Assembly (NCBI GenBank): GCA_030731745.1
Contig: JANQTJ010000046.1
Coordinates: forward strand, 1-64,000
Source: Flaviramulus sp.
GTDB lineage: Bacteria; Bacteroidota; Bacteroidia; Flavobacteriales; Flavobacteriaceae
Direction of reading: 5' to 3'
Length of the DNA: 64,000 nucleotides
Shown: piece by piece, positions 1-11,657 of the stretch
Layout: every line of letters begins with the position of its first letter
Numbering within the stretch: position 1 is the stretch's first letter
The notes under the pieces: model-generated
Database searches by the model: none
The model's input: only the letters and a program-made list of their open reading frames with translations
Told to the model about the DNA's origin: nothing
Translations under genes and position numbers: made by a program

Positions 1-377
1 TGGCAGATTTAAAAGATTTCGCAGAACAATTAGTTAACTTAACAGTAAAAGAAGTAAATGAGTTAGCTGCTATATTAAAAGATGAGTATGGTATCGAGCC
101 TGCTGCTGCAGCTGTGGCTGTAGCTGCTGGACCTGTTGCAGGTGGTGAAGATGCTGCTGAAGCTCAAACTGAATTTGATGTAATACTAAAAGCTGCAGGT
201 GCTTCTAAATTGGCAGTTGTGAAATTAGTAAAAGAATTAACTGGTCTTGGCTTAAAAGAAGCTAAAGAATTAGTTGATGGTGCGCCTAGCCCAATCAAAG
301 AAGGTGTTTCTAAAGATGAAGCTGAAGCTTTAAAAGCATCTTTAGAAGAAGCAGGAGCTGAGGTTGAGCTTAAATAA
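1..377 (+). CDS. rplL: 50S ribosomal protein L7/L12 (5' end cut by one base)
   Basis: L7/L12 forms the flexible stalk of the large ribosomal subunit that recruits and stimulates translation GTPases. The window opens on TGGCAGATTT, so the A of the ATG start lies one base upstream; read in that frame the protein is 125 residues and begins [11 protein letters not shown]. The N-terminal dimerisation helix (about 1-35), the Ala-rich hinge (about 36-55) and the globular C-terminal domain with the conserved [20 protein letters not shown] stretch (about 69-88) are all present, and length is normal. It is followed by rpoB, the usual bacterial order. Confidence 0.97.
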   Translation, partial: ADLKDFAEQLVNLTVKEVNELAAILKDEYGIEPAAAAVAVAAGPVAGGEDAAEAQTEFDVILKAAGASKLAVVKLVKELTGLGLKEAKELVDGAPSPIKEGVSKDEAEALKASLEEAGAEVELK

Positions 378-400
378 GCTTTAAAACTCAACAACATTAA

Positions 401-437
401 GGTTTAGGTCTGGAGAATGCTCTTTAAGACCTAAACC
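401..437 (+). terminator. rplL-rpoB intergenic hairpin (attenuator-like)
   Basis: A perfect 11-bp stem, GGTTTAGGTCT (401-411) with AGACCTAAACC (427-437), lies 24 bases after the rplL stop. It is followed by only a short T run (ATTTTG). The position suggests a partial terminator or processing site that lowers rpoBC expression relative to the ribosomal protein genes, as known for this junction in other bacteria. The weak T tract argues for read-through rather than full termination. Confidence 0.6.
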
Positions 438-443
438 ATTTTG

Positions 444-464
444 CGTATATAATCATTATATACG
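444..464 (+). repeat. second inverted repeat before rpoB
   Basis: CGTATATA (444-451) pairs perfectly with TATATACG (457-464) around a 5-base loop, directly after the larger rplL-rpoB hairpin and 37 bases before the rpoB start. It is AT-rich, so stability is low. It could be an RNA processing hairpin or a chance palindrome. Confidence 0.35.
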
Positions 465-501
465 ATTTAACAATTTTTTTTAATCAAAATTCCGTCTATT
501 G

Positions 502-3500
502 ATGTTATCCACACAAGCTGAAAGATTAAATTTCTCCTCTATTGTAAATAGAACAGAATATCCTGATTTCTTAGATATTCAGATTAAATCCTTCCAGGAT
601 TTTTTCCAACTAGAAACTAAGTCTGAAGAAAGAGGTGATGAAGGTTTATATAATACCTTCATGGAAAATTTTCCAATCACAGATTCTCGTAATCAATTCG
701 TTTTAGAATTTTTAGATTACTTCGTAGATCCACCAAGATATACTATTGAAGAGTGTATTGAAAGAGGATTAACTTACAGCGTTCCGCTAAAAGCTAGATT
801 AAAGTTATACTGTACAGATCCTGAACATGAGGATTTTGAGACCATTGTTCAAGATGTGTACTTAGGTACAATACCTTATATGACTCCTAGTGGTACATTT
901 GTTATTAATGGTGCTGAGCGTGTTGTTGTATCACAATTACACCGTTCACCTGGTGTATTTTTTGGTCAATCTTTCCATGCTAATGGAACTAAATTATATT
1001 CAGCTAGAGTAATTCCTTTTAAAGGTTCTTGGATTGAATTTGCTACAGATATCAATCAGGTAATGTATGCATACATTGATAGAAAGAAAAAATTACCAGT
1101 AACAACGCTTTTCCGTGCAATTGGTTTTGAACGTGATAAAGATATACTTGAAATTTTTGATTTAGCTGAAGAAATTAAAGTTTCTAAAACCGGATTAAAA
1201 AAATATACAGGTAGAAAATTAGCAGCTCGTGTATTAAATACATGGCATGAGGATTTTGTTGATGAAGATACTGGAGAAGTAGTATCTATCGAGCGTAATG
1301 AAATTGTGCTTGACCGTGATACCATATTAGATAAAGATAATATAGAAGAAATTATTGAAGCTGATGTTAAGACTATTCTTTTACATAAAGAAAGTACTGA
1401 GCAAGGAGATTATGCCATCATTCATAATACACTTCAAAAAGACCCAACAAATTCTGAAAAAGAGGCTGTTGAACATATATACAGACAATTACGTAATGCA
1501 GAACCACCAGATGAGGAAACAGCACGTGGAATAATTGATAAATTGTTCTTCTCAGACCAACGTTACTCTTTAGGTGAAGTTGGACGTTACAGAATGAATA
1601 AAAAATTAGGTTTAGATATTGGAATGGATAAGCAAGTGCTTACCAAAGAAGATATCATTACTATTATAAAATATTTAATCGAGCTTATCAACTCAAAAGC
1701 AGAGATTGATGATATTGATCACTTATCTAACCGTCGTGTTCGTACAGTTGGCGAGCAATTATCTCAACAATTTGGAGTTGGTTTAGCACGAATGGCTCGT
1801 ACAATTCGTGAACGTATGAATGTTCGTGACAACGAGGTGTTTACACCAATTGATTTGATTAATGCTAAAACTTTATCGTCGGTAATTAATTCTTTCTTTG
1901 GAACTAATCAGTTATCTCAATTCATGGATCAAACAAATCCATTAGCAGAGATTACTCATAAGCGTCGTTTATCAGCTCTTGGACCTGGAGGTCTTTCAAG
2001 AGAAAGAGCAGGTTTTGAGGTTCGTGACGTTCATTATACTCATTATGGTCGTTTATGTCCTATTGAAACCCCAGAGGGACCAAATATTGGTTTAATTTCA
2101 TCACTTTCAGTATTTGCTAAAGTGAATGGTATGGGATTCATTGAAACACCTTATCGTCCAGTTGCAAATGGTATTGTAGATATTAAAGGGGTACCAGTAT
2201 ACTTAAGTGCAGAAGAGGAAGAAGAAAAATTAATTGCTCAAGCAACTGTTAAAGTTGATGAAAAAGGTAAGATTTTGCATGATAAGGTTATTGCTAGAAT
2301 GGAAGGAGACTTCCCTGTAATTGATCCAACGGCACTTCATTATACAGATGTTGCACCAAATCAAATTTCATCTATTTCGGCTTCTTTAATACCGTTCTTA
2401 GAACATGATGATGCTAATCGTGCATTGATGGGGTCTAACATGATGCGTCAAGCAGTTCCTTTATTATTACCACAAGCACCTATAGTTGGTACAGGTTTAG
2501 AGCGCCAAGTAGCTTCAGATTCTCGAGTTTTAATTAATGCGGAAGGAAATGGAGAAGTTTTATATGTTGATGCTAAAGAAATTCAAATTAAATACGAGCG
2601 TTCTGAAGATGAGGCAAAAGTGAGTTTTGATAGTGATATTAGAACCTATGAACTAGTAAAATTCAGAAAAACCAATCAAGGAACTTCAATCAACTTAAAA
2701 CCGATTGTGGTTAAAGGTGATAAAGTAACTAAAGGTCAAGTTTTATGTGAAGGTTATGCCACTCAAAAAGGTGAATTAGCTTTAGGTAGAAACATGAAAG
2801 TAGCCTTTATGCCTTGGAAAGGTTATAATTTTGAGGATGCGATTGTGATTTCTGAAAAGGTGGTTCGTGAAGACATCTTTACATCTATTCATATTGATGA
2901 ATATTCATTAGAAGTACGAGATACTAAATTAGGTAATGAAGAGTTAACAAACGATATTCCAAATGTTTCAGAAGAAGCTACTAAAGATTTAGATGAAAAT
3001 GGAATGATTCGTATTGGTGCTGAAGTTAAACCTGGAGATATTTTAATTGGTAAGATTACTCCTAAAGGTGAAAGCGATCCAACACCAGAAGAAAAACTAC
3101 TACGTGCTATTTTTGGCGATAAAGCAGGTGATGTTAAAGATGCATCACTCAAAGCATCTCCTTCTTTAAATGGTGTAGTTATTGAGAAAAAATTATTCTC
3201 AAGAGCTGTAAAAGATAAGCGTAAGAGAGCTCAAGATAAGGATGATATCTTACAATTAGAAGGTATTTATGATGCTAAGTTTGACGATTTGAAAAACGTC
3301 TTAATCGACAAGTTATTCAACATTGTAAATGGTAAAACAGCACAAGGTATTCATAATGATCTAGGCGAAGAAGTATTGCCAAAAGGTAAAAAATTCACTT
3401 TAAAAATGTTAAATGCTGTTGATGATTATGCACATTTAGTTTCTGGAAAATGGACAACAGATGATCATACAAATCAATTAGTCGCTGATTTAATTCATAA

Positions 3501-4314
3501 TTACAAAATTAAAGAAAACGATTTACAAGGTTCTTTAAGACGTGAGAAGTTTACTATTTCTGTAGGTGATGAACTACCAGCAGGTATCATTAAACTTGCT
3601 AAAGTATACATTGCTAAAAAGCGTAAACTTAAAGTTGGTGATAAAATGGCAGGACGACATGGTAATAAAGGTATTGTAGCACGTATTGTGCGTGCTGAGG
3701 ATATGCCTTTCTTAGAAGATGGAACACCTGTAGATATTGTTTTAAATCCATTAGGTGTACCTTCTCGTATGAATATTGGCCAGATTTATGAAACTGTTCT
3801 TGGTTGGGCAGGTCAAAAATTAGGCCGTACTTATGCAACACCTATTTTTGATGGTGCTACTATTGATCAGATTAACGAATTAACTGATGAAGCAGGAATA
3901 CCAAGATACGGACATACTTACTTATATGATGGTGGTACAGGTGAGCGTTTTGATCAGCCGGCAACAGTTGGTGTTATTTACATGTTGAAATTAGGACATA
4001 TGGTAGATGATAAAATGCATGCACGTTCTATAGGACCTTACTCATTAATAACACAACAACCTCTTGGTGGTAAAGCACAATTTGGTGGACAGCGTTTTGG
4101 TGAGATGGAAGTATGGGCACTTGAAGCTTATGGAGCATCAAGTACTTTACGTGAGATTTTAACTGTAAAATCTGATGATGTAATTGGTAGAGCTAAAACA
4201 TACGAAGCTATTGTAAAAGGTGAGCCAATGCCAGATCCAGGTTTACCAGAATCATTCAATGTACTTATGCACGAATTGAAAGGTTTAGGTTTAGACATCA
4301 GATTAGAGGAGTAG
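502..4314 (+). CDS. rpoB: DNA-directed RNA polymerase subunit beta
   Basis: Catalytic beta subunit of RNA polymerase. The 1,270-residue product is collinear with flavobacterial RpoB throughout. The rifampicin region at about residues 464-495 ([20 protein letters not shown], then [13 protein letters not shown]) keeps the sensitive-type residues equivalent to E. coli D516, H526 and S531 (here D476, H486, S491). The C-terminal [13 protein letters not shown] segment is intact. A TTG at 499 would add one residue, but ATG at 502 ([11 protein letters not shown]) fits the family start. rpoC follows after 31 bases, so the two are co-transcribed, with expression probably tempered by the hairpin at 401-437. 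Confidence 0.98.
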   Translation: MLSTQAERLNFSSIVNRTEYPDFLDIQIKSFQDFFQLETKSEERGDEGLYNTFMENFPITDSRNQFVLEFLDYFVDPPRYTIEECIERGLTYSVPLKARLKLYCTDPEHEDFETIVQDVYLGTIPYMTPSGTFVINGAERVVVSQLHRSPGVFFGQSFHANGTKLYSARVIPFKGSWIEFATDINQVMYAYIDRKKKLPVTTLFRAIGFERDKDILEIFDLAEEIKVSKTGLKKYTGRKLAARVLNTWHEDFVDEDTGEVVSIERNEIVLDRDTILDKDNIEEIIEADVKTILLHKESTEQGDYAIIHNTLQKDPTNSEKEAVEHIYRQLRNAEPPDEETARGIIDKLFFSDQRYSLGEVGRYRMNKKLGLDIGMDKQVLTKEDIITIIKYLIELINSKAEIDDIDHLSNRRVRTVGEQLSQQFGVGLARMARTIRERMNVRDNEVFTPIDLINAKTLSSVINSFFGTNQLSQFMDQTNPLAEITHKRRLSALGPGGLSRERAGFEVRDVHYTHYGRLCPIETPEGPNIGLISSLSVFAKVNGMGFIETPYRPVANGIVDIKGVPVYLSAEEEEEKLIAQATVKVDEKGKILHDKVIARMEGDFPVIDPTALHYTDVAPNQISSISASLIPFLEHDDANRALMGSNMMRQAVPLLLPQAPIVGTGLERQVASDSRVLINAEGNGEVLYVDAKEIQIKYERSEDEAKVSFDSDIRTYELVKFRKTNQGTSINLKPIVVKGDKVTKGQVLCEGYATQKGELALGRNMKVAFMPWKGYNFEDAIVISEKVVREDIFTSIHIDEYSLEVRDTKLGNEELTNDIPNVSEEATKDLDENGMIRIGAEVKPGDILIGKITPKGESDPTPEEKLLRAIFGDKAGDVKDASLKASPSLNGVVIEKKLFSRAVKDKRKRAQDKDDILQLEGIYDAKFDDLKNVLIDKLFNIVNGKTAQGIHNDLGEEVLPKGKKFTLKMLNAVDDYAHLVSGKWTTDDHTNQLVADLIHNYKIKENDLQGSLRREKFTISVGDELPAGIIKLAKVYIAKKRKLKVGDKMAGRHGNKGIVARIVRAEDMPFLEDGTPVDIVLNPLGVPSRMNIGQIYETVLGWAGQKLGRTYATPIFDGATIDQINELTDEAGIPRYGHTYLYDGGTGERFDQPATVGVIYMLKLGHMVDDKMHARSIGPYSLITQQPLGGKAQFGGQRFGEMEVWALEAYGASSTLREILTVKSDDVIGRAKTYEAIVKGEPMPDPGLPESFNVLMHELKGLGLDIRLEE

Positions 4315-4345
4315 TTAATTAATAAATTCATTTCAACCATATATT

Positions 4346-7300
4346 ATGGCAAGAAAACAAGATAAGAATACAGTAAGAAGATTTAATAAAATCTCAATTG
4401 GTTTAGCATCGCCAGAATCTATATTAGCAGAATCTAGAGGTGAAGTTTTAAAACCAGAAACTATCAATTATCGAACTCACAAACCTGAAAGAGATGGTTT
4501 GTTCTGTGAGCGTATTTTTGGTCCTGTAAAGGATTATGAGTGTGCTTGTGGTAAATATAAACGAATCCGTTACAAAGGGATTGTTTGCGACCGTTGTGGG
4601 GTAGAAGTAACTGAAAAGAAAGTACGTCGTGATAGAGTAGGACATATCAACCTTGTTGTTCCTATTGCACATATCTGGTATTTCCGTTCATTACCAAATA
4701 AAATTGGTTATTTACTTGGGTTACCATCTAAGAAATTAGATATGATAATTTATTACGAACGTTATGTAGTAATACAGCCAGGTAATGCTAAAAATGAAGA
4801 AGGTGAACCTTTACAGAAATTAGATTTCCTTACAGAAGAAGAGTATTTAAATATTTTAGATACACTTCCTCAAGATAATCAGTATTTAGATGATATAGAT
4901 CCAAATAAGTTTTTAGCTAAAATGGGTGCTGAATGTTTAATTGATTTATTAGCGAGAATTGATTTAGAGGCATTGTCTTACGAATTACGTCATAAAGCTA
5001 ATACTGAAACATCTAAACAACGTAAAACTGAAGCCTTGAAACGTTTACAAGTTGTTGAGTCTTTACGTGAATCTAATAACAACAGAGAAAATCGTCCTGA
5101 ATGGATGATTATGAAAGTTATTCCAATCATCCCACCAGAATTACGTCCTTTAGTGCCGTTAGATGGTGGTCGTTTTGCAACTTCAGATTTAAATGATTTA
5201 TATCGTCGTGTAATTATTCGTAATAATCGTCTTAAAAGACTTGTTGAGATTAAAGCACCTGAAGTAATTTTACGGAATGAAAAACGTATGTTACAAGAGT
5301 CAGTTGATTCATTATTTGATAATACACGTAAATCATCCGCTGTAAAAACCGATTCTAATAGACCTTTAAAATCGTTATCAGATTCTTTAAAAGGTAAGCA
5401 AGGTCGTTTCCGCCAAAACTTACTTGGTAAACGTGTTGATTATTCTGCACGTTCGGTAATTGTTGTTGGGCCAGAATTAAAATTACACGAATGTGGATTA
5501 CCAAAAAATATGGCAGCTGAATTATACAAGCCTTTCGTTATCAGAAAATTAATTGAAAGAGGTATTGTGAAAACAGTTAAATCCGCTAAGAAAATTATAG
5601 ACAAAAGAGAGCCAGTGGTTTGGGATATCTTGGAAAATGTTCTTAAAGGACATCCAGTATTACTTAATCGTGCCCCTACTTTACACAGATTGGGTATACA
5701 AGCTTTTCAACCAAAACTTATTGAAGGGAAAGCTATTCAGTTACACCCATTAGTTTGTACAGCTTTTAATGCGGATTTTGATGGGGATCAAATGGCAGTT
5801 CATTTACCACTTGGACCAGAAGCAATTTTAGAATGTCAATTATTAATGTTGGCATCTCATAATATATTAAATCCAGCAAACGGATCACCAGTTACTGTAC
5901 CTTCTCAAGATATGGTACTTGGTTTATATTATATGACCAAATTACGTAAATCTACTCCTGAAGTAAAAGTAAAAGGTGAAGGTTTAACATTCTATTCTCC
6001 AGAAGAAGTAGAAATCGCTTTTAACGAGAAGAAAGTTGACTTAAATGCAGGAATTAAAGTTCGTACTATCGATATTAATGAAGATGGTAAGTTAGATAAA
6101 ATGATTGTTGAAACCACTGTAGGTCGTGTATTATTTAATCAACACGTTCCTCAAGCAGCCGGATATATCAATCAAGTTTTAACTAAAAAATCTTTAAGAG
6201 ATATTATTGGTAATATTCTTAAAGCAACTTCTGTTCCTGAAACTGCAGATTTCTTAGATGCTATTAGAACCCTTGGATTCAAATTTGCATTCCAAGGCGG
6301 TTTATCATTTAGTTTAGGTGATATAATCATTCCACCAGAAAAACAAGGAATGATTGATAAGGCTAACTCACTTGTTGATGGTATTATGGGTAACTATAAT
6401 ATGGGTCTCATTACAAATAACGAACGTTACAACCAAGTTATCGATATTTGGACTTCTACGAATGCTGAATTGACAGAATTGTCTATGAAACGTATCCGTG
6501 AAGATCAACAAGGATTTAACTCGGTATTTATGATGCTTGATTCTGGAGCTCGTGGATCTAAAGAACAGATTCGTCAGCTTACAGGTATGCGTGGATTAAT
6601 GGCAAAACCTAAAAAATCTAATGCAGGAGGTGGAGAAATTATTGAGAATCCAATTCTTTCTAACTTTAAGGAAGGTCTTTCAATTTTAGAATACTTTATC
6701 TCAACTCACGGAGCTCGTAAAGGTCTTGCCGATACAGCACTTAAGACTGCGGATGCTGGATATTTAACTCGTCGTTTAGTTGATGTTTCTCAAGATGTTA
6801 TTATCAATACAGAGGATTGTGGTACATTAAGAGGTGTCGAAGTAGAGCCACTAAAGAAAAATGATGAAGTTGTAGAAACTTTAGAAGAAAGAATAGTTGG
6901 ACGTGTATCATTAAATGATGTTTATAATCCATTAACTGAAGAGTTGTTAGTAGCTTCTGGTCAATTAATAGAAGACCCAATAGCTAAAGCTATAGAAGAA
7001 TCACCTATAGAAAGTATAGAAGTGCGTTCTGCCTTAACTTGTGAAGCTTTACAAGGAATTTGTGCTAAATGTTACGGGCGTAACCTTGCTACTGGTAAAA
7101 TGGTTCAACGTGGTGAAGCTGTTGGTGTAGTGGCTGCACAGTCTATTGGTGAACCTGGTACTCAGTTAACACTTCGTACATTCCACGTAGGTGGTATTGC
7201 TGGTAACATTTCTGAAGAAAATAAATTAGCTGTTAAATTTAATGGTATAGCAGAGATTGAAGATTTAAAAACAGTTAAGGGTAAAGATAGTGAGGGTAAT

Positions 7301-8647
7301 GATATTGATATTGTTATTTCTAGAACATCTGAGCTTAAATTAACAGATAAGAAAACTGGTATTCTATTGAGTACTAACAATATACCATACGGATCTACTA
7401 TTTATGTTAAGAGTGGAGATCAATTAAGTAAAGGAGATATTGTTTGTACTTGGGATCCATACAACGGTGTTATTATTTCAGAATTTGCTGGTAAAGTAAA
7501 ATATGAAAACATCGAACAAGGTATGACATACCAAGTTGAAATAGATGAACAAACTGGTTTCCAAGAAAAAGTAATTTCTGAATCTAGAAATAAAAAACTT
7601 ATTCCAACACTTCATATTGAAGATAGTAAAGGAGAAACAATTCGTTCTTATAACCTACCAGTAGGTGCTCACTTAATGATTGATGATGGAGAAAAAATTA
7701 TTGTTGGTAAAATATTAGTTAAGATTCCTCGTAAATCTGCAAAAGCGGGTGATATTACAGGAGGTTTACCACGTGTTACGGAGTTGTTTGAAGCACGTAA
7801 CCCTTCTAATCCTGCAGTTGTAAGTGAAATTGACGGTGTTATTTCTTTTGGAAAAATTAAAAGAGGAAATCGTGAGATCGTAGTTGAATCTAAGTTAGGT
7901 GAAGTTAAAAAATACTTAGTAAAATTATCTAATCAAATTCTTGTTCAAGAAAATGATTATGTAAAAGCAGGTATGCCTTTATCTGATGGATCTGTTACTC
8001 CAGATGATATTTTAAATATCAAAGGACCTTCAGCAGTTCAACAATATTTAGTAAACGAAGTTCAAGAAGTTTACCGTTTACAAGGAGTGAAAATTAATGA
8101 CAAGCATTTTGAAGTTGTTGTTAGACAAATGATGCGTAAAGTTCAAATTATTGATTCTGGTGATACATTATTCCTTGAAGACCAATTAGTTCATAAAGCA
8201 GATTTTATCAAAGAAAACGATGATATATTTGGATTGAAAGTTATTGAAGATGCCGGAGATTCATCAACGCTTAAAGCCGGTCAAATAATCACACCTCGTG
8301 AATTAAGAGATGAAAATTCTATTTTACGTCGTGAAGATAAAAATCTTGTGGTAGCTAGAGATGCAAAACCAGCAACAGCTACACCAATACTTCAAGGAAT
8401 TACAAGAGCTTCACTTCAAACGAAATCATTTATATCAGCGGCCTCATTCCAAGAAACTACAAAAGTTCTTAATGAAGCAGCTGTAGCAGGTAAAGTAGAC
8501 GATTTAGAAGGCTTAAAAGAAAATGTAATTGTAGGTCATAGAATACCAGCAGGAACTGGAATGAGACGTTATAATGACATTATCGTAGGGTCTAAAGAAG
8601 AGTTTGACCAAATGATGCAAGTGAAAAAAGAATTAAATTATAATTAA
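4346..8647 (+). CDS. rpoC: DNA-directed RNA polymerase subunit beta'
   Basis: Largest core subunit of RNA polymerase; it carries the active-site Mg. The 1,433-residue protein has the N-terminal zinc ligands C66, C68, C81 and C84 ([15 protein letters not shown]), the [12 protein letters not shown] catalytic loop at 475-486 with D477, D479 and D481, and the second zinc site in the C-terminal half (a Cys in the EDCGTLRG segment, then [13 protein letters not shown]). Length is typical for Bacteroidota. It lies 31 bases after rpoB and is closed by a strong terminator at 8656-8686. Confidence 0.98.
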   Translation: MARKQDKNTVRRFNKISIGLASPESILAESRGEVLKPETINYRTHKPERDGLFCERIFGPVKDYECACGKYKRIRYKGIVCDRCGVEVTEKKVRRDRVGHINLVVPIAHIWYFRSLPNKIGYLLGLPSKKLDMIIYYERYVVIQPGNAKNEEGEPLQKLDFLTEEEYLNILDTLPQDNQYLDDIDPNKFLAKMGAECLIDLLARIDLEALSYELRHKANTETSKQRKTEALKRLQVVESLRESNNNRENRPEWMIMKVIPIIPPELRPLVPLDGGRFATSDLNDLYRRVIIRNNRLKRLVEIKAPEVILRNEKRMLQESVDSLFDNTRKSSAVKTDSNRPLKSLSDSLKGKQGRFRQNLLGKRVDYSARSVIVVGPELKLHECGLPKNMAAELYKPFVIRKLIERGIVKTVKSAKKIIDKREPVVWDILENVLKGHPVLLNRAPTLHRLGIQAFQPKLIEGKAIQLHPLVCTAFNADFDGDQMAVHLPLGPEAILECQLLMLASHNILNPANGSPVTVPSQDMVLGLYYMTKLRKSTPEVKVKGEGLTFYSPEEVEIAFNEKKVDLNAGIKVRTIDINEDGKLDKMIVETTVGRVLFNQHVPQAAGYINQVLTKKSLRDIIGNILKATSVPETADFLDAIRTLGFKFAFQGGLSFSLGDIIIPPEKQGMIDKANSLVDGIMGNYNMGLITNNERYNQVIDIWTSTNAELTELSMKRIREDQQGFNSVFMMLDSGARGSKEQIRQLTGMRGLMAKPKKSNAGGGEIIENPILSNFKEGLSILEYFISTHGARKGLADTALKTADAGYLTRRLVDVSQDVIINTEDCGTLRGVEVEPLKKNDEVVETLEERIVGRVSLNDVYNPLTEELLVASGQLIEDPIAKAIEESPIESIEVRSALTCEALQGICAKCYGRNLATGKMVQRGEAVGVVAAQSIGEPGTQLTLRTFHVGGIAGNISEENKLAVKFNGIAEIEDLKTVKGKDSEGNDIDIVISRTSELKLTDKKTGILLSTNNIPYGSTIYVKSGDQLSKGDIVCTWDPYNGVIISEFAGKVKYENIEQGMTYQVEIDEQTGFQEKVISESRNKKLIPTLHIEDSKGETIRSYNLPVGAHLMIDDGEKIIVGKILVKIPRKSAKAGDITGGLPRVTELFEARNPSNPAVVSEIDGVISFGKIKRGNREIVVESKLGEVKKYLVKLSNQILVQENDYVKAGMPLSDGSVTPDDILNIKGPSAVQQYLVNEVQEVYRLQGVKINDKHFEVVVRQMMRKVQIIDSGDTLFLEDQLVHKADFIKENDDIFGLKVIEDAGDSSTLKAGQIITPRELRDENSILRREDKNLVVARDAKPATATPILQGITRASLQTKSFISAASFQETTKVLNEAAVAGKVDDLEGLKENVIVGHRIPAGTGMRRYNDIIVGSKEEFDQMMQVKKELNYN

Positions 8648-8655
8648 TTAAATGT

Positions 8656-8686
8656 CATTCCCGCTTTAGCGGGAATGCTTTTTTTT
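8656..8686 (+). terminator. rho-independent terminator after rpoC
   Basis: A 10-bp GC-rich stem, CATTCCCGCT (8656-8665) with AGCGGGAATG (8668-8677), then C and eight T bases. It ends the rplL-rpoBC transcript 8 bases past the rpoC stop. Confidence 0.92.
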
Positions 8687-8700
8687 AGAGACTATTTATT

Positions 8701-9021
8701 ATGGTAAACGATAATGAAAACCAAAAAAAGCAAGGGCAAATAAATATAGAATTAGATGAAAAAATAGCTGAAGGCATATATTCTAATTTAGCTATTATTA
8801 ACCACTCTGTTTCAGAGTTTGTTGTAGATTTTGTTAGTATTATGCCTGGTATACCAAAAAGCAAAGTAAAATCTAGAATTATTTTAACACCACAGCACGC
8901 TAAGCGTTTGCTAAAAGCTTTGAGTGATAATGTTGCTAGATTTGAAAATGCTCACGGTGAAATTAAAGATTATGAACAGCCACCAATTCCCCTTAATTTT
9001 GGGCCAACTGGTCAAGCTTAA
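8701..9021 (+). CDS. DUF3467 domain protein
   Basis: The 106-residue product matches the small DUF3467 family: a QINIELDEKIAEGIYSN opening, a central hydrophobic FVVDFVSIMPG strand and an LTPQHAKRLLKALSDN helix, which is nearly the whole protein. It is often found just downstream of rpoC in Bacteroidota. No biochemical role is established. There is no signal peptide or membrane segment, so it is probably cytoplasmic. The rpoC terminator lies between, so it either has its own promoter in the 15 bases after that hairpin or depends on read-through. Its own terminator follows directly. Confidence 0.88.
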   Translation: MVNDNENQKKQGQINIELDEKIAEGIYSNLAIINHSVSEFVVDFVSIMPGIPKSKVKSRIILTPQHAKRLLKALSDNVARFENAHGEIKDYEQPPIPLNFGPTGQA

Positions 9022-9025
9022 AAAA

Positions 9026-9057
9026 AAGCCTTTTGAATCTTCAAAAGGCTTTTTTTT
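9026..9057 (+). terminator. terminator of the DUF3467 gene
   Basis: The stem AAGCCTTTTGA (9026-9036) pairs with TCAAAAGGCTT (9041-9051), followed by seven more T bases. It starts 5 bases after the stop codon. Confidence 0.9.
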
Positions 9058-9414
9058 ATTTTTAACTAGCTTGTTTTTGAGGCGCATTATATAAGTATTT
9101 TATGCTCCTCACGGTCATTTTTTATTTGCTAAATTACTTTGTTTGTTTTTTGAATAATCTAGATTAATCCAAGGAAACACTCACTCGTTAATAACTTCTT
9201 AAAGTTCTTTGTCAAATTTTTTAATAAGTATCAAGTACTTGGGAAGAAGGTTAACGTAATTACTTAATTACTAAATTTCAAATTATAAGTTTCAATAAAT
9301 TTTAATTTTAGTTGGTGTGAAAATTTATAAACTTATTTATGATTAAATGTATTTATAAACCGATAAATTATAAAAAAACAAATTACAGATTTATCGATAA
9401 AATACATTTTCAAT
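9058..9414. other. 357-bp intergenic region without a recognisable gene
   Basis: AT-rich sequence between the convergent DUF3467 gene and prfC. No ORF with a start is supported. On the minus strand at about 9119-9184 a short frame reads FPWINLDYSKNK-like residues up to a TGA, with stops upstream, which could be the tail of a decayed gene but is too short to identify. The end at 9395-9406 carries CGATAAAATACA, the reverse complement of a 12-mer present twice at 14579-14610. Confidence 0.4.
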
Positions 9415-11004
9415 TTATTCGAATTCTGAAGTAAAATGAAGCTTAATGTTTGGGTATTTTTGTTGTGTCATCTGTAATGAAAATGGAGAATCTGCTAAAA
9501 AGACTAGTTGATTTTGTTTGTCTTTTGCTAAAAAACGTTGCTTAACTCTTACAAATTCTTTGTATTCCTCAGATTTTGAATTTTTTGGGTCAACCCAACA
9601 TGCTTTAAAAACATTTAAGTTTTCATACGTACATTTTGCGCCATATTCATGCTCTAATCTGTATTGTATTACCTCATATTGCAAAGCTCCAACAGTTCCA
9701 ATCACTTTTCTTCCATTAAGTTCTAATGTAAATAATTGAGCAACACCTTCATCCATTAACTGGTCTATACCTTTAAATAATTGTTTAGATTTTAAAGGAT
9801 CAGCATTATTTATGTATCTAAAATGTTCAGGAGAGAAACTTGGTATGCCTTTGTAATTTATAATTTCACCTTCGCTTAATGTATCACCTATTTTAAAATT
9901 TCCAGTATCATGTAATCCTACAATATCTCCAGGATAGGATATATCTACAATTTCTTTTTTCTCAGCAAAAAAAGCATTAGGGCTAGAGAACTTCATTTTT
10001 TTGTTGTGTCTAACATGCAAATAAGGTTTGTTTCTTTCAAATTTCCCTGAAACAATTTTTATAAAAGCTAAACGATCTCTGTGATTTGGGTCCATGTTTG
10101 CATGGATTTTAAATACAAATCCTGTAAACTTATCTTCTTTAGGCTCTACTAACCGTTCTTCACTGTGTTTTGGTCTTGGTTTAGGCGCTATTTCAATAAA
10201 ACAATCTAATAGCTCTCTAACACCGAAGTTATTTAAAGCAGACCCAAAAAAAACAGGTTGTTGTTGTCCACTTAAGTATTCCTCTTTGTTAAATTCTGGA
10301 TAAATACCTTCAACAAGTTCTATTTCTTCTCTTAGTGTATTAGCAGCTTTTGGCCCTACAAGTTTATCCAATTCGGATGAACCTAAATCTGAAATCTCTA
10401 TGGTTTCTTCAATATCTTTTCTGCTATCTCCACTAAAAAGATTGATGTTTTTCTCCCATATATTATAAATACCTTTAAAATCATAACCCATACCAATTGG
10501 GAAACTTAAAGGCACTACTTTTAAGCCTAGTTTTTGTTCAATTTCATCTAATAAATCAAAGGCGTCTTTTCCTTCTCTATCCATTTTATTAATGAAAACT
10601 ATCATCGGGATATTACGCATCCTACAAACTTCAACAAGTTTTTCAGTTTGTTCTTCAACACCCTTAGCAACATCAATAACAACAATTACGCTATCTACAG
10701 CAGTTAAAGTTCTAAAGGTGTCTTCAGCAAAATCTTTGTGTCCAGGTGTATCTAGAATATTAATTTTTATACCATTATATTCAAATGCAAGTACAGAAGT
10801 AGCAACCGAAATTCCACGTTGACGCTCAATCTCCATAAAATCACTGGTAGCACCTTTTTTTATTTTATTACTTTTTACAGCACCAGCTTCTTGTATAGCG
10901 CCACCAAATAATAATAATTTTTCTGTTAAAGTTGTTTTACCAGCATCAGGGTGAGAAATGATGCCAAATGTTCTTCTGCGTTGTATTTCTTTTAAAAAAC
11001 TCAT
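9415..11004 (-). CDS. prfC: peptide chain release factor 3
   Basis: RF3 is the GTPase that drives release of RF1/RF2 from the ribosome after peptide release. The 529-residue product has the P-loop HPDAGKTT (18-25), the switch segment with RGISVATSV, DTPGHKDF and NKMDREGKD, followed by the RF3-specific middle and C-terminal domains. Length equals the family norm (about 530). HPDAGKTT and the RRRTFGIISHP lead-in separate it from EF-G and TypA. It is single and divergent from idi. A TATCTTTG -7 element lies 23-30 bases upstream of the start. Confidence 0.97.
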   Translation of the reverse strand: MSFLKEIQRRRTFGIISHPDAGKTTLTEKLLLFGGAIQEAGAVKSNKIKKGATSDFMEIERQRGISVATSVLAFEYNGIKINILDTPGHKDFAEDTFRTLTAVDSVIVVIDVAKGVEEQTEKLVEVCRMRNIPMIVFINKMDREGKDAFDLLDEIEQKLGLKVVPLSFPIGMGYDFKGIYNIWEKNINLFSGDSRKDIEETIEISDLGSSELDKLVGPKAANTLREEIELVEGIYPEFNKEEYLSGQQQPVFFGSALNNFGVRELLDCFIEIAPKPRPKHSEERLVEPKEDKFTGFVFKIHANMDPNHRDRLAFIKIVSGKFERNKPYLHVRHNKKMKFSSPNAFFAEKKEIVDISYPGDIVGLHDTGNFKIGDTLSEGEIINYKGIPSFSPEHFRYINNADPLKSKQLFKGIDQLMDEGVAQLFTLELNGRKVIGTVGALQYEVIQYRLEHEYGAKCTYENLNVFKACWVDPKNSKSEEYKEFVRVKQRFLAKDKQNQLVFLADSPFSLQMTQQKYPNIKLHFTSEFE

Positions 11005-11026
11005 AAATGCTTATCCAAATGGGTTG

Positions 11027-11034
11027 CAAAGATA
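11027..11034 (-). promoter_or_regulatory. probable -7 element of prfC
   Basis: On the minus strand the sequence reads TATCTTTG followed by CAAC, an exact match to the Bacteroidota TAnnTTTG box. No well-spaced TTG (-33) is visible upstream, so this rests on the -7 box and its position only. Confidence 0.5.
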
Positions 11035-11118
11035 ATATTTCTAACGTCAATAAGAATACTACTTTATATCACTTTTTAAATTTCTAATTAGAATTATGAA
11101 TTTTAAATAATTACTTGG

Positions 11119-11126
11119 TATTTTTG
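11119..11126 (+). promoter_or_regulatory. probable -7 element of idi, nearly leaderless
   Basis: TATTTTTG matches TAnnTTTG exactly. Its 3' end is 6 bases before the ATG at 11133, which predicts a transcript starting at or within a few bases of the start codon. It also argues that the in-frame TTG at 11115 is not the translation start, since it would lie upstream of the promoter box. Confidence 0.5.
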
Positions 11127-11132
11127 CTACGT

Positions 11133-11657
11133 ATGAAAGAAGAAAAAGTAATCCTTGTTAATGAAGAGGATCAGCAAATTGGATTAATGCCTAAGATGGA
11201 AGCTCATGAGAAAGCTCTACTACACAGAGCATTTTCAGTTTTTATTTTTAATGATAACAATGATTTGATGCTTCAGCAACGTGCATTAAATAAATATCAT
11301 TCTCCAGGTTTATGGACCAATACGTGTTGCAGTCATCAACGTGATGGAGAAACTAATATTGAAGCAGGTAAAAGGCGATTACAAGAGGAAATGGGTTTCG
11401 TTGTCGATTTACAAGAAACTATATCATTTATCTACAAAGCTCCCTTTGATAATGGTTTAACTGAACACGAATTTGATCATGTTCTTTTAGGTAAGTTTAA
11501 TGCGGAACCAGTGATTAACTTAGATGAAGTAGCAGCATGGAAATGGATGCCATTAGAAGCTGTTAAAAATGATATTTCTTTATACCCTGAATTGTATACA
11601 GAATGGTTTAAAGTGATTTTTGATAAATTCTACGAACATATAAATATTTCAAAATGA
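11133..11657 (+). CDS. idi: isopentenyl-diphosphate delta-isomerase, type 1
   Basis: Interconverts isopentenyl and dimethylallyl diphosphate in isoprenoid synthesis. The 174-residue Nudix-fold protein has the catalytic Cys in TNTCCSHQ, a Nudix-like helix in EAGKRRLQEEMGF, and the metal and catalytic Glu region EHEFDHV. Length is typical. The ATG at 11133 (MKEEKVILVN) is chosen because the upstream TTG at 11115 precedes the likely -7 box. The TGA stop overlaps the ATG of the next gene (ATGA), so idi, queD and manA probably form one operon. Confidence 0.93.
   Translation: MKEEKVILVNEEDQQIGLMPKMEAHEKALLHRAFSVFIFNDNNDLMLQQRALNKYHSPGLWTNTCCSHQRDGETNIEAGKRRLQEEMGFVVDLQETISFIYKAPFDNGLTEHEFDHVLLGKFNAEPVINLDEVAAWKWMPLEAVKNDISLYPELYTEWFKVIFDKFYEHINISK

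Noticed and set aside
499-501. TTG start for rpoB one codon before ATG
   Set aside because: The family start fits ATG at 502 ([11 protein letters not shown]); TTG adds nothing and has no supporting signal.
6000-6100. Short antisense ORFs across rpoB, rpoC and the VCBS genes
   Set aside because: They lie inside long, well-conserved genes, have low-complexity composition and no start signals; they are reading-frame shadows.
9119-9184. Transposase remnant between the DUF3467 gene and prfC
   Set aside because: Only about 20 codons look protein-like; no transposase motif or terminal inverted repeat was found.
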